This document shows, in pieces, positions 23,180-33,614 of a DNA stretch of 64,000 nucleotides. The DNA lies in NCBI GenBank assembly GCA_002989075.1, contig PSQN01000016.1, positions 1,283,346 to 1,347,345 of the forward strand, written 5' to 3'. Both the position numbers and the translations under genes were made by a program. The notes under the pieces are model-generated. The model had not been told where the DNA came from. It did no database searches and worked only from the letters and a program-made list of their open reading frames with translations. Positions within the stretch are counted from its first letter, which is position 1, and each line of letters begins with the position of its first letter. This DNA comes from Arthonia radiata (Eukaryota; Ascomycota; Arthoniomycetes; Arthoniales; Arthoniaceae).

Positions 23180-26100
23180 ATGCCTTTCATGGAGGTGAGC
23201 AATTGTGAAAGTCCTCCCGGTCTCGTTCTCACTACAGCCATATGGCTGGCTTTGGGGAGCAGCTTTCCGGCGCGTCTTATCATGAGAGACGAAGCTAAAC
23301 CGAGTATCATGCATTTGCTAACAATGTCGGATACCAGGATCAACAAGAGTCGCCCACATTCGGAGGCAGCCTTGCAGACGATCTCTTCAATGATCCTCAG
23401 TCTGCTCTGCCTGGTCCGGACCAGATCTCGGGGTCATACATCGCGACCGCGTACAAGATCGATCAACTGGCTGTGAGCGGTGCTTCTCAGTAGGTGAGCT
23501 CTGCTATTCGGTCTATACTAATTGCAATCTGATGGGGCGAATACAGAAGGATTGCGTGGGCGAGCAATGGAATGCTTGCGGAGATCACTCAAGATGGACG
23601 GAGCGTCAATCTGCGCATCCTTGTGCGACGTGGGAGGTGAGTTATCAGTAACCAAGACAGTGCAGTGCACACCCCCTCTGGTTGGCTTGGAAATCACTTT
23701 AGGCTTTCAGTCCACGAACGATGTGTTCTACGGCTATATGAGAAGTCCTGATCACGATCGTCCTACTACCTTTCACCTGCTCTGTGCTGACCAACACGTA
23801 ACCTAGTCAAGCAAAGTTTGACCTTTCAGAGCCAGTCAAACTTGATCTACCAGCCAGCCGGTTTCAGTATCCCCTGACACATGTTTCGTGGTCTCCTATC
23901 AATGGAACGTCGATGCTCGCTCTGGTGGATTCCTCAGGCCATTTCGCCTTATACACCGCCTCATCGACCGCATGCCGTCTTAACAAGACATCACTACTGA
24001 CCTTCGAAGCGCCGAGCTCCCATGCGGGATGCGTTGCACTCTACTGGCTGCGTGGCAAGCAAGTGAGTTTGAAGCAGGGGCCACATGGCATAGTAGATGC
24101 TGAAGCTCCCTCCACAGCCATCTCCAGGCCCAGTTAAGTTTGCTTGGAAAGCAGCGAACGCATGGGCATACGCTACGGCCACAGATAGGCTGCTCGGTCC
24201 GGCGACTGTGGCGCCTGGTATGCATGCCTTCCTGGCCATCACTAGGGACAGCAAAGCTCGCATGTGCTTCCAACAGGTCAACACATCATGGCATCACACA
24301 GAAGAGCCGCTCGCGCCATGTGACTCTCTTGCGCATATGCTCTCGCACGCATCTGTCGCTCCGTACAAAGGTACAAATGATTACATCCTGTTCGTCATAC
24401 GTACCTGACCATCTAACAGAAAAGTCTTTGCTCGTGGCAACGCTGAGCTTGCAGTCGACTCTTCGCACGTATGAAATACAGGTCGATTGGGGCGCTGACA
24501 TAGATCAGCGCGGGCAGCCCAAAGCTGGCTCACAGCTAGGTCCACAACTTGTTGTCCAGTGCCTGAAGATTGTAGAGGGTTTCGGAATGGAGCAGCACGT
24601 GAGCCTGTCTGAGATCCGGACGCAGCCTTGTCATCTGCTGTGTATGCCACCTATCTCCGAAGGGCAAGAGAATACAATGTACCCGGCATCTGTCATCGCT
24701 ATCTTCTCTACTATTGCGCAGTCGCATGCGTCTTCGATGACACGAACCTTCTCATCGCGGCTCGTATCTCATCCTATCAAAGAGAGCACTGAGCCCCTTC
24801 ACTCTAGCTTCACTTCCCTGGCTGCACGAAGAGGCAAGTCTCCGAGTACAACAAGAGTATGCACGCCAGAGCTGTTTCGACGCATGGTACACCGCTAACG
24901 CGTAATAGCCGGTTATTACATTGCCCAGGGAAGTCGACATTGATATACCAGGGGTGGTCGTCGCAGCGACACCTCAGAGAGCGGACTCGATGTTGGTCGT
25001 ACTCACGAATGATGGAGCTTGCCGCATCTTCGATCGGACATCCAACGCTCTACTAGAATGCGATCTCACCAGTGACAAGTTTCGACATCCCTTGCAAGCA
25101 GCTTTTGCTTTCACGCCTGAAGATAAAGCTGACTTTTTAGATTGTGCAATCTCACCAAGCGGCTGCGCTATCGCAAAGTGCGAGAAAGATGGAAGTACAA
25201 GCATCAAGCAGATGGACCAGGTACTACAAGAGCCTGACATTAGGACATTAGCCGGCTTGGCCATGATGTCCGCAAGCTCATGCTTCCAGCACCTCAACAA
25301 CGAAGATGCACTAGCGCGGTCATGGCAGTTGGCAGAGACGCATGGGCCGCAGGAGCTGTTGCTCGAGTTCTTCAAAGCTATCGGTGCTAACTTCGAATTT
25401 GTTTCCGAAGACTCGCAGCAACGCATGTCACCCTTTCTGCTCAATCCGATTATAACAAAGTCGTTGAGTATACTAGAAAGCTTGGAGATACCTGTCAATG
25501 GGCAGCGAAGTATTGCCTCGAAGACTGCATCGGCGCTGCTCGAGCTTAGGGCGCTTGGGTTGACTGTGCAAGTTGTCATTGCGCCGACAGCTGAACAGTC
25601 ACAGCAAGTCGGTAAGTGGAGGCGACGAAATTGCGTTCTTCAGACTTTGAGCACTGACTGTTGAGGAATAGATGTCACAGCTTCGCTGCAAGGTCTAGTA
25701 GACTGGTTTAACACACTCGTGTGCTTTCTGATCGATGATGTGCTCGACATCAAGCGCAGGCTGCGCGATGCTGGTGAGTTCTGGCTCCAAGCTCACCACA
25801 TAAAGCTATCAATGATCTCAAAGAGCTTACTATCCAATTCAGGTGAACCACAACTATCCTCCATTCAAGCCGAAGCAACCAGCATGAACAGCCCGGCACT
25901 CGCCATCCTCCTCGGATCCTGCTCCCGCATGCTCCTCCGCGTAGCTTGCCGCTTCTGGCGCTCCATAATCGGCACGAACAGGTTCGCAGCATCGGTACCA
26001 CAAGCCTATCGTGCCTCGTGGAAGCGTTTCGTCGATTCCGTCCAGAACGCCCCAGTCGATCTCAAAAGGTTCGAAGAGTTCCTCGTGGGAATTAACCATT

Positions 26101-26522
26101 ACGCGCAAGAAGCCTACGACGCCGCCAATCTCAGCCTTGCAGAGCGACAGAACATCGAGCGCACATTCTTGGTCACGGGCGTAGTACCAGAGCAGCTCGA
26201 CTCGCTGTCGAGGCGCCTCATCACGACCAGTGTTGATCGGCTTGTTCATGAGGGCGAAGTCGACGAGATGAAGCTGTTTCGCATGGACGTGCGCTCGTTG
26301 GGATTGACTGATGACGAGCCGACGAAGCAGTGGTGGGCGGGTAGACGGCGGTGCGCGTTGCGGAAGATTGACATACCGCGGAGCGTGAAAAATTACAGGA
26401 AATGTGCGAGATGCTGGCGCGTGACGGAGGAGTTCACCGATCCCAAGACGACGCCGAGCTGGATCATAAAGGTGCATAGAGCGTGCCTTTGTGGAAGTGC
26501 TTGGGTGGGCGTGGAGGGGTGA
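23180..26522 (+). CDS. MED16: Mediator complex subunit 16 (Med16/Sin4)
   Basis: Nine exons: 23180-23194, 23338-23489, 23547-23636, 23807-24062, 24118-24370, 24420-24856, 24909-25611, 25672-25773, 25843-26522. Together they are 2688 nt, giving 895 residues in one frame. Med16 is a tail-module subunit of Mediator and links activators to RNA polymerase II. The first part is a WD-type propeller: QRIAWASNG, DGRSVNLR, THVSWSPING, LALVDSSGHFALY and LHSSFTSLAARRG are typical family blocks. The C-terminus has the zinc-type pair CARC and CLCGSAW that ends Med16 proteins. Most introns are 49-70 bp. Exon 1 (MPFME) is inferred from a GTGAGC donor and a TGCTAAC branch before the next acceptor, and is the least certain part. 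Confidence 0.85.
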
Positions 26523-27303
26523 GGTGGGTTTCCGACCGGTATTGCTAGAAGACTGACCAAGATGGAGGGAATAATGGCAATGCCTCTGATACTGATCAGG
26601 AGCGAGGCAGATCCGTTGACTCACCCTTCTAGTGGTTTTATTACTATTCTATCAATCAGCATCCGAGGTTATGTTTAATTCAGTGTAAACAGGGAGTGTG
26701 TCCATGAGAGTATTGTTGCCTAGTAGGCTCAACGGAAGCGCTGCTGCGACACAGCGTCACCTCTCCATTACACGCTGAAGGGAATGCTCCTCAGAAGCGC
26801 AGCTCAGCCTCGGCAAAAGAACGAGTAACACCGGCAGGCTCGAGCAGGGCATGAAAATGTCTCATCGGTCCGGCGTACTCATTAGCTCAATATAGTCATC
26901 TGCATCTTCAGTCGCGTCTTCGCTCTGAAAGTATGCTCCTCGGCGTACTCCTATGCTGCCTATTCTTTCAGAGATCGTTGTCTGAGAGTTCATTGAAGTG
27001 CTCATTGTATTGCCGTATGTCCACTGCACCCTGTCTACACCCTCATACTCTCATATGAGTATCATAAAAACTTGCAAAGATGAAGAACCTGAGATGGAAG
27101 TCCCACCAGCTCCCCACCACCCCTCGGTCCACCAGCCATGACATCATCATCGTTCACGTCTCGCGTCTGAACGCCTCCATTTCCATTGATAACTTGTTAC
27201 ACTTCACACACCTATTCCTATGAATATCAGCTGAACAACCAGTCACTGTAACCATCTCAGGCCCCGACTTCCCAACTACACACAAACCAATCTAGCAAAC
27301 ATA
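26523..27303. other. Intergenic region MED16 to CsbD-like gene
   Basis: About 780 bp without a convincing reading frame. It holds the MED16 3' end and the promoter of the small stress-type gene. Confidence 0.4.
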
Positions 27304-27787
27304 ATGTCCACCAACCAAGACCAACAACCCGGCCTCGTCGGCTCGCACGCCTCCTACGTCTCCGGCGCCGCTCAGGTATGTCTCCCTTTCCTTCCTCTTC
27401 CCCATCCTTCCCAATCCCATTCGATCAGCCATACATCACCTCTCGTCCCCTTCCCCTCCCCTTCCCCTCCCCTTCCTTCCCTATCATATACCTCTCAACC
27501 TCCACATCCCTTCCCATACCTCCCCACCACTGCCAGAACATCGTGCTAACGCAGTCAAGGAAAAAATCGGCGACGCCCTCGAATACGCCGGCCAGACCGA
27601 CAGCGCCAAATCGTGGCAGTCGTCCGGGCAGCAAGTACAGTCCGACGCGCGGGACGCCATGAAAGCGGCGGGCGAGCAGCGGGACAGCCAGGCGAGCGGC
27701 AAGGGGTACGTGGAGGAGATGGCGGGAAAGGCCGTGGGGTGTGAAGGGATGGAAGTGGAAGGGCGGGAGACGAAGACGGCTGAGTAG
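27304..27787 (+). CDS. Small CsbD-like protein
   Basis: Two exons, 27304-27375 and 27560-27787, joined by a 184-bp CT-rich intron (GTATGT…CTAAC…TCAAG); 99 residues. The acceptor after TCAAG, not the nearer GCAG, is the one that keeps the frame and gives SGAAQEKIGDAL, the family junction. The protein is hydrophilic and helix-rich with no Cys pairs or signal peptide. It carries the family features GLVGSHASYVSGAA, a KIG motif and a GKAVGCEGME end. Such CsbD-type proteins are common in filamentous fungi and are associated with stress; their molecular role is not established. It is convergent with the sirtuin gene. Confidence 0.8.
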
Positions 27788-28118
27788 GGATATCTCGTAT
27801 TTGCAGGGAAGGGAACGGGAGAGAACTATGGTGCTGGAGTTCGAGAGGGAAGAGGACTCATGAACAAGAAGACCAGAGATAGAACAGATATTTGAAGACC
27901 ATTCGAAAGTCAAAGATGCGCAATCGCGCACTGTACATTCCCACCCCTAAAAACGCCGTGCTAGATATGGCATGAAGGATGATCGCCTCCTCTTGTGTTC
28001 TGTCTTGCATTATGATGTACCATTATTGCTGTTGGAGTATCTTGCAATAAGCATGAGTAATAAGCATTACCACTGATCCGTTTGCGGCTGATCACTTCAT
28101 TCCCTACTATTGTGTGTT
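27788..28118. other. Convergent 3' region
   Basis: 331 bp between the ends of the CsbD-like and sirtuin genes. Nothing beyond 3' ends is expected and no gene is seen. Confidence 0.4.
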
Positions 28119-30080
28119 TTATCCCCTGTTCTTAAGGTTGGGGAAGGACACAGGTGCCCGTGTCGAACTCTTCGAAGGACTATTGTTGACGCGCTTGTCC
28201 ACTGCTGGGACCTCGTCGAGCTGCTGCGATGCGCGCTTCTTAGGCGTGGTACGTTGAGAGCCTTTGCTGTACTTGGGCGGTACGTTCTCGGTATCTGATG
28301 TGGGCTTGCCCTTCGTCGACGCAGCCGCGGCGCCCTTGGTATTCTTGAAAGAGCTCTTGATGCTGGCATTGGGCTTAGCTGGAACAGCGTTCTTTGTAGG
28401 CTTTGCCGAAGCCGCCTTCTTAGGCGCCGACTTCGCCGCCGACTTTTTCAATTTGGGCGTCGGTTTGCGCGTGTTCTTGCCAGCGGCAGTTTTATTGTCT
28501 TTGCCGAGCACGTCCTGAAGCTTAGGACCTTTACTCGCTGGGTTGGTGACTTTCGTGGTGACAATGACAACCTCCTCTGCTGCAGCAACAGTCCTATCGG
28601 GAAGCTCCTTCTTAATGACGCTTTCCTCAACTTTAACACTGGTCTTGCTCGCCGGCGCAGTGTCCTTAACCGGATCGAAGAATGCGGAGGCTTTCTTCGG
28701 GCTTGGTACAGCCACACTAATAGCGACATTCTTCACATCTTCGTCTCTGACTGCCTCAATGATTTCGGGATCGTCCCAGCGACCGAGCGCAGCCCTGTCG
28801 GCGATCTCATCAGCCTTGCCAGTGACTATCAGGTCCCATGCGTTCTCCAAATCCTTGCCAGCGGGCTCTTGGTCAAGGTTGACCCACACACTCAGGCCGT
28901 CTCTGCGGTCACGGACAATCGATGTCATCTCTCTCACTATGCGTCGGACGCCCGGTACGCTGAGGGTAGTGCCGACGACGAGAATGCAGTCTGGACGCGT
29001 CTTCAGATCCGAGCTGGAGCACGCGCCTATCGCGTCGTCGTCGGGACCTGTTTCGTTATACAGAGTCATGCGTGGACGTAGCCGGCCTATGCCGTGCGAA
29101 CGTTTGCCGGCGACCTCTGTCCTCGTATGATCCAGGGCCTGGCATTCCGCGCACTCTGGGGGCAGATCCTGGTCGAAGAGCTCAGAATCGAAGTCAGACG
29201 ACCTGCTACACTTGGAGCAGATCTGCTTTTCGAGACCGCCGTGTAGCTGTATTGTCTTCGGCCAAGGCGCTTTGGTGGGAAGGGGAACCTCAGTCCGGAG
29301 AGGGTCTAGCTTGTTCTCGAGTCCATCCACGTTCTGCGTGTAGAGTCTGAGTAGTCTACCCTCATGCGCTAGACGCGCGACGAGGTGATGGAATGGCGTG
29401 GGTGTTGCCGCGGCGGACATTGTGGACATTTCCCGAACCATGGTGTGAAATGTCGACGTAGAATTCATGTCGCGGTAAACACCAGCGTCAAACAGTTGCT
29501 TCCCAGAGCCCTTTAAATTGTGTGTCTCTTTCAGCGACTTAAACAGTCCCGTAGAAGACCTGAAATCTGGAATGCCGGCTGAAACGCTGACTCCGGCACC
29601 GGCAACGACCACAATCTTCCGCTTCTTGCGCAGGGCTTTGAGTAACCGGTCCATTTGTACCGAGGACTCGAGTGTAGAATCACGCGACATTCTTTCAAGA
29701 TGGAGTCGCTTCGTTTCGCGGGGCATTTTGGAGGCATTGGCGCCTTCGTCGGTTCTCCGCCGCTTCTTTGGCGGCGGGCCGTCTCTGTCGCTTGAGCCGG
29801 ACGTGATGGTGTCTTCTTCGCTTTGAGGCGTACTAGCGCCCTTGTCCGACGTTTGACTTGATGGGGGTGTGATTGGAGAATACATGGGTGGTACCGGGCT
29901 CGGGGATCGTGACAACGGCGTCAGGCGCGAAGAGCATGCGCTCAAAGATGGGGAAGGAAGGCCCGTGGCCATGATTGTGAGTTCCTTGGTGGATCGAGCC
30001 CGTTTGGCGCCAAACGCGATACGCGTCCGCTGAAGCGCAAATGGCGCGTCAAAAGGTGTGAAAATATGCGACATGAGCAA
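28119..30080 (-). CDS. HST4: Hst4-type NAD-dependent histone deacetylase (sirtuin)
   Basis: Single exon, up to 653 residues. Fungal Hst3/Hst4 enzymes remove acetyl from histone H3 Lys56 and protect genome stability in the nucleus. The Sir2 domain starts with GAGVSVSAGIPDFRS at residues 161-175, followed by TQNVDG (248-253) and the catalytic His in LHGG (280). Zinc ligands are CSKC (288/291) and CAEC (310/313), and the NAD-site GTTLSVPG lies further on. The N-terminus is Ser/Pro-rich with a basic PPKKRRR stretch resembling a nuclear localisation signal. The last 200 residues are Lys/Ala/Pro-rich and disordered. The first ATG (30080) was used; the ATG at 29972 (MATGLPSPS) is an equally plausible start. 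Confidence 0.9.
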   Translation of the reverse strand: MLMSHIFTPFDAPFALQRTRIAFGAKRARSTKELTIMATGLPSPSLSACSSRLTPLSRSPSPVPPMYSPITPPSSQTSDKGASTPQSEEDTITSGSSDRDGPPPKKRRRTDEGANASKMPRETKRLHLERMSRDSTLESSVQMDRLLKALRKKRKIVVVAGAGVSVSAGIPDFRSSTGLFKSLKETHNLKGSGKQLFDAGVYRDMNSTSTFHTMVREMSTMSAAATPTPFHHLVARLAHEGRLLRLYTQNVDGLENKLDPLRTEVPLPTKAPWPKTIQLHGGLEKQICSKCSRSSDFDSELFDQDLPPECAECQALDHTRTEVAGKRSHGIGRLRPRMTLYNETGPDDDAIGACSSSDLKTRPDCILVVGTTLSVPGVRRIVREMTSIVRDRRDGLSVWVNLDQEPAGKDLENAWDLIVTGKADEIADRAALGRWDDPEIIEAVRDEDVKNVAISVAVPSPKKASAFFDPVKDTAPASKTSVKVEESVIKKELPDRTVAAAEEVVIVTTKVTNPASKGPKLQDVLGKDNKTAAGKNTRKPTPKLKKSAAKSAPKKAASAKPTKNAVPAKPNASIKSSFKNTKGAAAASTKGKPTSDTENVPPKYSKGSQRTTPKKRASQQLDEVPAVDKRVNNSPSKSSTRAPVSFPNLKNRG

Positions 30081-30529
30081 ACGCGAAAAGATCGCGTGAA
30101 AGGAGCGAAAGTGAGCGCGAAAAGAGAGAGGCTGGGGAGAGGAGAGAGAACGGTGCGTGCTCTGTCTCGGAAATGCGGCGGGAATGTCTCCGCGGCTCAG
30201 CCTTGTTAGGGTTGTGGGATGTTGTCGACGTTGCTGAAGTTGACAGCTGGTCTGAATGGAATGTGCATAGAGCTGTCAGGATATTTGATTAGATGTTACA
30301 TATCGATTGCGTGAGAGGCGGAGTGGAGTTTGTGAGAATGTCGCAAACAAGGCACGGCTCCAATGAAAGAGCACGTGGCAAGGAGAGGTTTGTTTACGAG
30401 GAGGCACCACGCCGTAAACAATGCTCACATTCACGCTAGTCAGTGCCAAACTTCGAGCACTTTGGCGTCTCACTCTTGAATTCAAAGGACGTTTCAAAGA
30501 GCTGTCATGACCGTTCCTGTTCTGCTAGA
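30081..30529. other. Upstream region of the sirtuin gene
   Basis: About 450 bp between the NOC1 stop and the sirtuin start, both genes reading leftward. It should include the sirtuin promoter; no gene is seen. Confidence 0.4.
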
Positions 30530-33364
30530 TCAAGAGCTGTCTTCATCGGCTTCGCCTTCTTCAATCATCTTCGCATAGTCCTCCGCGCTGGCAAACGTCG
30601 GCAAACTAGACAGCTTTCGCTTCTTTGTCTTGCGCTTGCTTTTCTCGTCTTCCTCACTCTCACTCTCATCGGCTTGGCTCTCATCTTCATTTGCACCGAA
30701 CATGTCTTCTCCATCTTCAAGCTCTGGCTCGGCGTCATCTTCAACCTCAACGCCGTCACTAGTTAGCCTCAGGTCCATGTCCTCAGGAACCTCGCCATCC
30801 ACTTCTTCATCATCGGACTCAAGATTGAGTTCGACGCCGCCATCTTCCTCGTCCGATCCGCTCATCATCGCCTTCTCAAAGTCTTCATCAACAGCTTCAT
30901 CGTCCTCATCTTCTTCATCTGCCGATTCCTCACTTTCCACGTCGGGTCGCGAGCTGACTAAAGCCTTCCATATCTCGTCCTCGTTCGCACCGATCTCCTC
31001 GTCAAAGTCGTCTTCGCCTTTGCCAGTACCCGCAGCCTGATCGGTTCGTTTTCGGTCCTTGGCAGCTTTACGAGATGGCCCGACAGCGCTGAAGTATCGG
31101 TGAAAGAAAACGTCGTGCGGTGCGACATCCTGCGCTTGCTTCTGCCAGAACTGTTCCGAGCTTACTGGCATCTCGGCAGATCTCGTTTGTGATGCCAAAA
31201 AGTGATCATTCGTATCGTTCGATGCAAAGGCGGGCTGCATGAGTGAATGGCCACGAAGGGCTTTTGGGTCGCCCGACGAACGGTCTCGAGTCGTTCTCGG
31301 GTTGCGATAAGCAAACCGATCAAGGAAGTGCGTCAGTGTGTGGCTGTTCGGATCGGGTTTGGGTGGCAGTTGCGTCTTGCGATTTCGCTCTTGAGGTATG
31401 ATCGTCTGGGCGAAGAGCATAACGGAGGGATGATAATGTCGTAGGTATGGACTAAGGTCCCAGAGCGAAGCAAGATCTGCGTTTGCATGAGAAGGGTCAC
31501 GCTTTCGTGGGTCGTAGGTCGAGCTCCTTAGTCGAGTTGCTGGTTTTGCTACACCATTCGCATGATGCCCGTTTGTTAAAGACTCTCCCTCCTTCTCGTC
31601 AGGAACATCACGAAACACCTCTTCCTCATCCGATTCGTCCGCAAACGTCTCCGCTTGTGTAATCATCAGTCCAAGTGTTGGAAATATCGTCGATAGCTCA
31701 TTCACAAGATACAAGATGGAGACCATGAACGGAGGCTCGTGGACGACGCAGATTTGAAGGAGTCGCTTCACGAACGCTTTGACTCTTGCTATACTGCTCT
31801 CATCTTTTAGACCTCGATATAGCAGATTGAGATACATTGTGTGCTTGCCAGTAGCTGAGATCAGTCTCGGGTCCAGCAAAGACTCATACAAAGACCGCAT
31901 GAACCGGTCGCGCAGATTGGATGAGCTTGTGACCGCGCTATGTGAGGACGTGATGGTGTGAAGCAGAGTCAATGCGCGAAGAGATGTGCCAAAGTTGGAG
32001 GAGTGCGTGATTGAAAAGAGAGTTTGGATATGCTCTTCAAGCTTGTCACTGTTGTCCTTTAATGTGTAAGGAAATGCGCGCTGAATGCCAGTAAGTATCT
32101 GTGCCACTAGCTTGTCTTCCAGTTGCTTCTCCGGATTAGCAGGATCATCGGTAGCAAGTTCCGGCTTGCTCTTCCGCTTCCGCTTTTTGTCGTCTTCTTT
32201 GGGGTCCTTGACTACTGCCTTGGACGCCCTTGCCTCGTACTTGGACCTGTTCAGTAAAGTGACAAACACATCAAAATAGACGTCCAGCAGCTTGTTCGCT
32301 GTCTCAGGATCGCTCGTTGTCAACACCGTCTGGTTCAGAGTGATTGCAGCGTAGTACTTTGCGTGGTTAGCCTGACCAGGTTTTAAGAGTACTTCTGATT
32401 CAATCGCGTTCACAACTACGGTCTTCATAGATGGATGAAAGGTTTGTAATTGAAGTATTCGATGGGAAGCTTTTGAGGCGATCTTTTTGTTTGTATCGCC
32501 CAACTTGTTCACTAGCAGTCTTAGCAGGTTCTCCTCTTGCTCTGGTCTCTCCTTCAGCAGCTCGAATACGAAATCGAGAGATCGCGTCCTCGCGTTTTCG
32601 ATGGCGTCCCCAAGCCAACTTTCAATCAACCGCAGAATCTCGAAATACGATCGCTTGAGCCAATCTTCGTATCGCCAGTACAGCAGATGCTCCTCGTTGA
32701 GGCCGCCTGGCAATGGCTCGCTTGGACTCCAGCTCTTAACGCCTTGGAAAGCTGCCAGCAAACCTGGCTGCTTTGCAAAGTAACGAAGTTTACGCCCTTG
32801 TGGTAAGACATGACCTTGCGACAACATGTCCTTGAGAGCCGCCAAAGCTGTGAGAGCGTTGTCGCGACTGCGTTTGGAAGCTAGTCCGAGCAAAGTCTCA
32901 AACTGCTTCCTCGTGTGCACAGGCGACTCTTGCACTACGAGCGTTAGAGCTGAGACTTTATCGCTCCATGTGCCTGAGGTCATGACCGTGTTCATGAATT
33001 TGTAGTCTGAGGAATGCTGTAAATGGGTGGCCTCGTAGCGGGCGGCCTCCGATGTAAGAAGACTATCTGCATGGTTCTGGATTGATTGAAGTAGTCCGGG
33101 AGGAAGAACCTGCAATGAGCTCGGTATTTGGACAGGAGCAAGCGGTGCTGCATGCCAGTCTGGACGAGGTTGAAAAATCTGACCTCAACAGTATCAGTGC
33201 TATCGGCCTAGAAGTCGTCTTGATTCTGCACTCACCAGCCCAGAGCTTGCTTTTTTGACAGTGATCGCAGGCTTGTTTTTCTTGAGAGGTCTCTCGGGAA
33301 GCTCAGCTTCTCCTACATTGGTCTTCTCACCATCCAGCTTGGTCGGCTTTCTGGTTTTGCCCAT
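30530..33364 (-). CDS. MAK21: Ribosome biogenesis protein Noc1/Mak21
   Basis: Two exons on the minus strand: 33364-33236 (MGKTRKPTK…, 43 codons) and 33178-30530, with a 57-bp GTGAGT…GTCAG intron; 925 residues. Noc1 works with Noc2 in the nucleolus to export and mature 60S pre-ribosomes. The N-terminus is Lys-rich. The middle is helical-repeat sequence with the CBF/Mak21 region (around YLNLLYRGLKDE, LYLVNELSTIFPTL). The C-terminus has long acidic runs ending in a basic KRKTKKRK patch, the classic Noc1 layout. The exon join is phase 0 and restores a conserved IFQPRPDWH-type segment that starting at the later ATG (33115) would lose. Divergent from the mitochondrial ProRS gene. Confidence 0.93.
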
Positions 33365-33614
33365 TGTGCGCTGAGCTTTAGTGGCTTTGGCGGCTTTGGC
33401 GCAAGCACGACAGTCTTCACACACGAGCCCAAGATTTCACGTGCTGGAAAGCGAGCACGAGAGATCTGCACGCTTATGGAGCCGCCCGGCGCCCCGAGCT
33501 TACGCTAGTGATTATCTCGCCTTGCAGGGCTGTCGACTCCTGGGGATGAAGAGACGCAAGGAAGCCTCCCACACCAACAATGAACGTTTTTGCGGCGCAG
33601 TAAGATAGGCGTAC
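33365..33614. promoter_or_regulatory. Bidirectional promoter, NOC1 / mitochondrial ProRS
   Basis: Only 250 bp separate the two start codons, so one short region must drive both a cytosolic-ribosome assembly gene and a mitochondrial translation gene. No particular factor site was identified. Confidence 0.6.

Noticed and set aside
27376-27553. Acceptor at GCAG for the CsbD-like gene
   Set aside because: It shifts the reading frame; the acceptor 5 nt downstream (TCAAG) restores the conserved KIG motif.
28543-29130. 195-codon plus-strand frame
   Set aside because: Antisense to the sirtuin coding region and without motifs.
30630-31040. 136-codon Ser-rich plus-strand frame
   Set aside because: Shadow of the acidic-run codons of NOC1 on the opposite strand.
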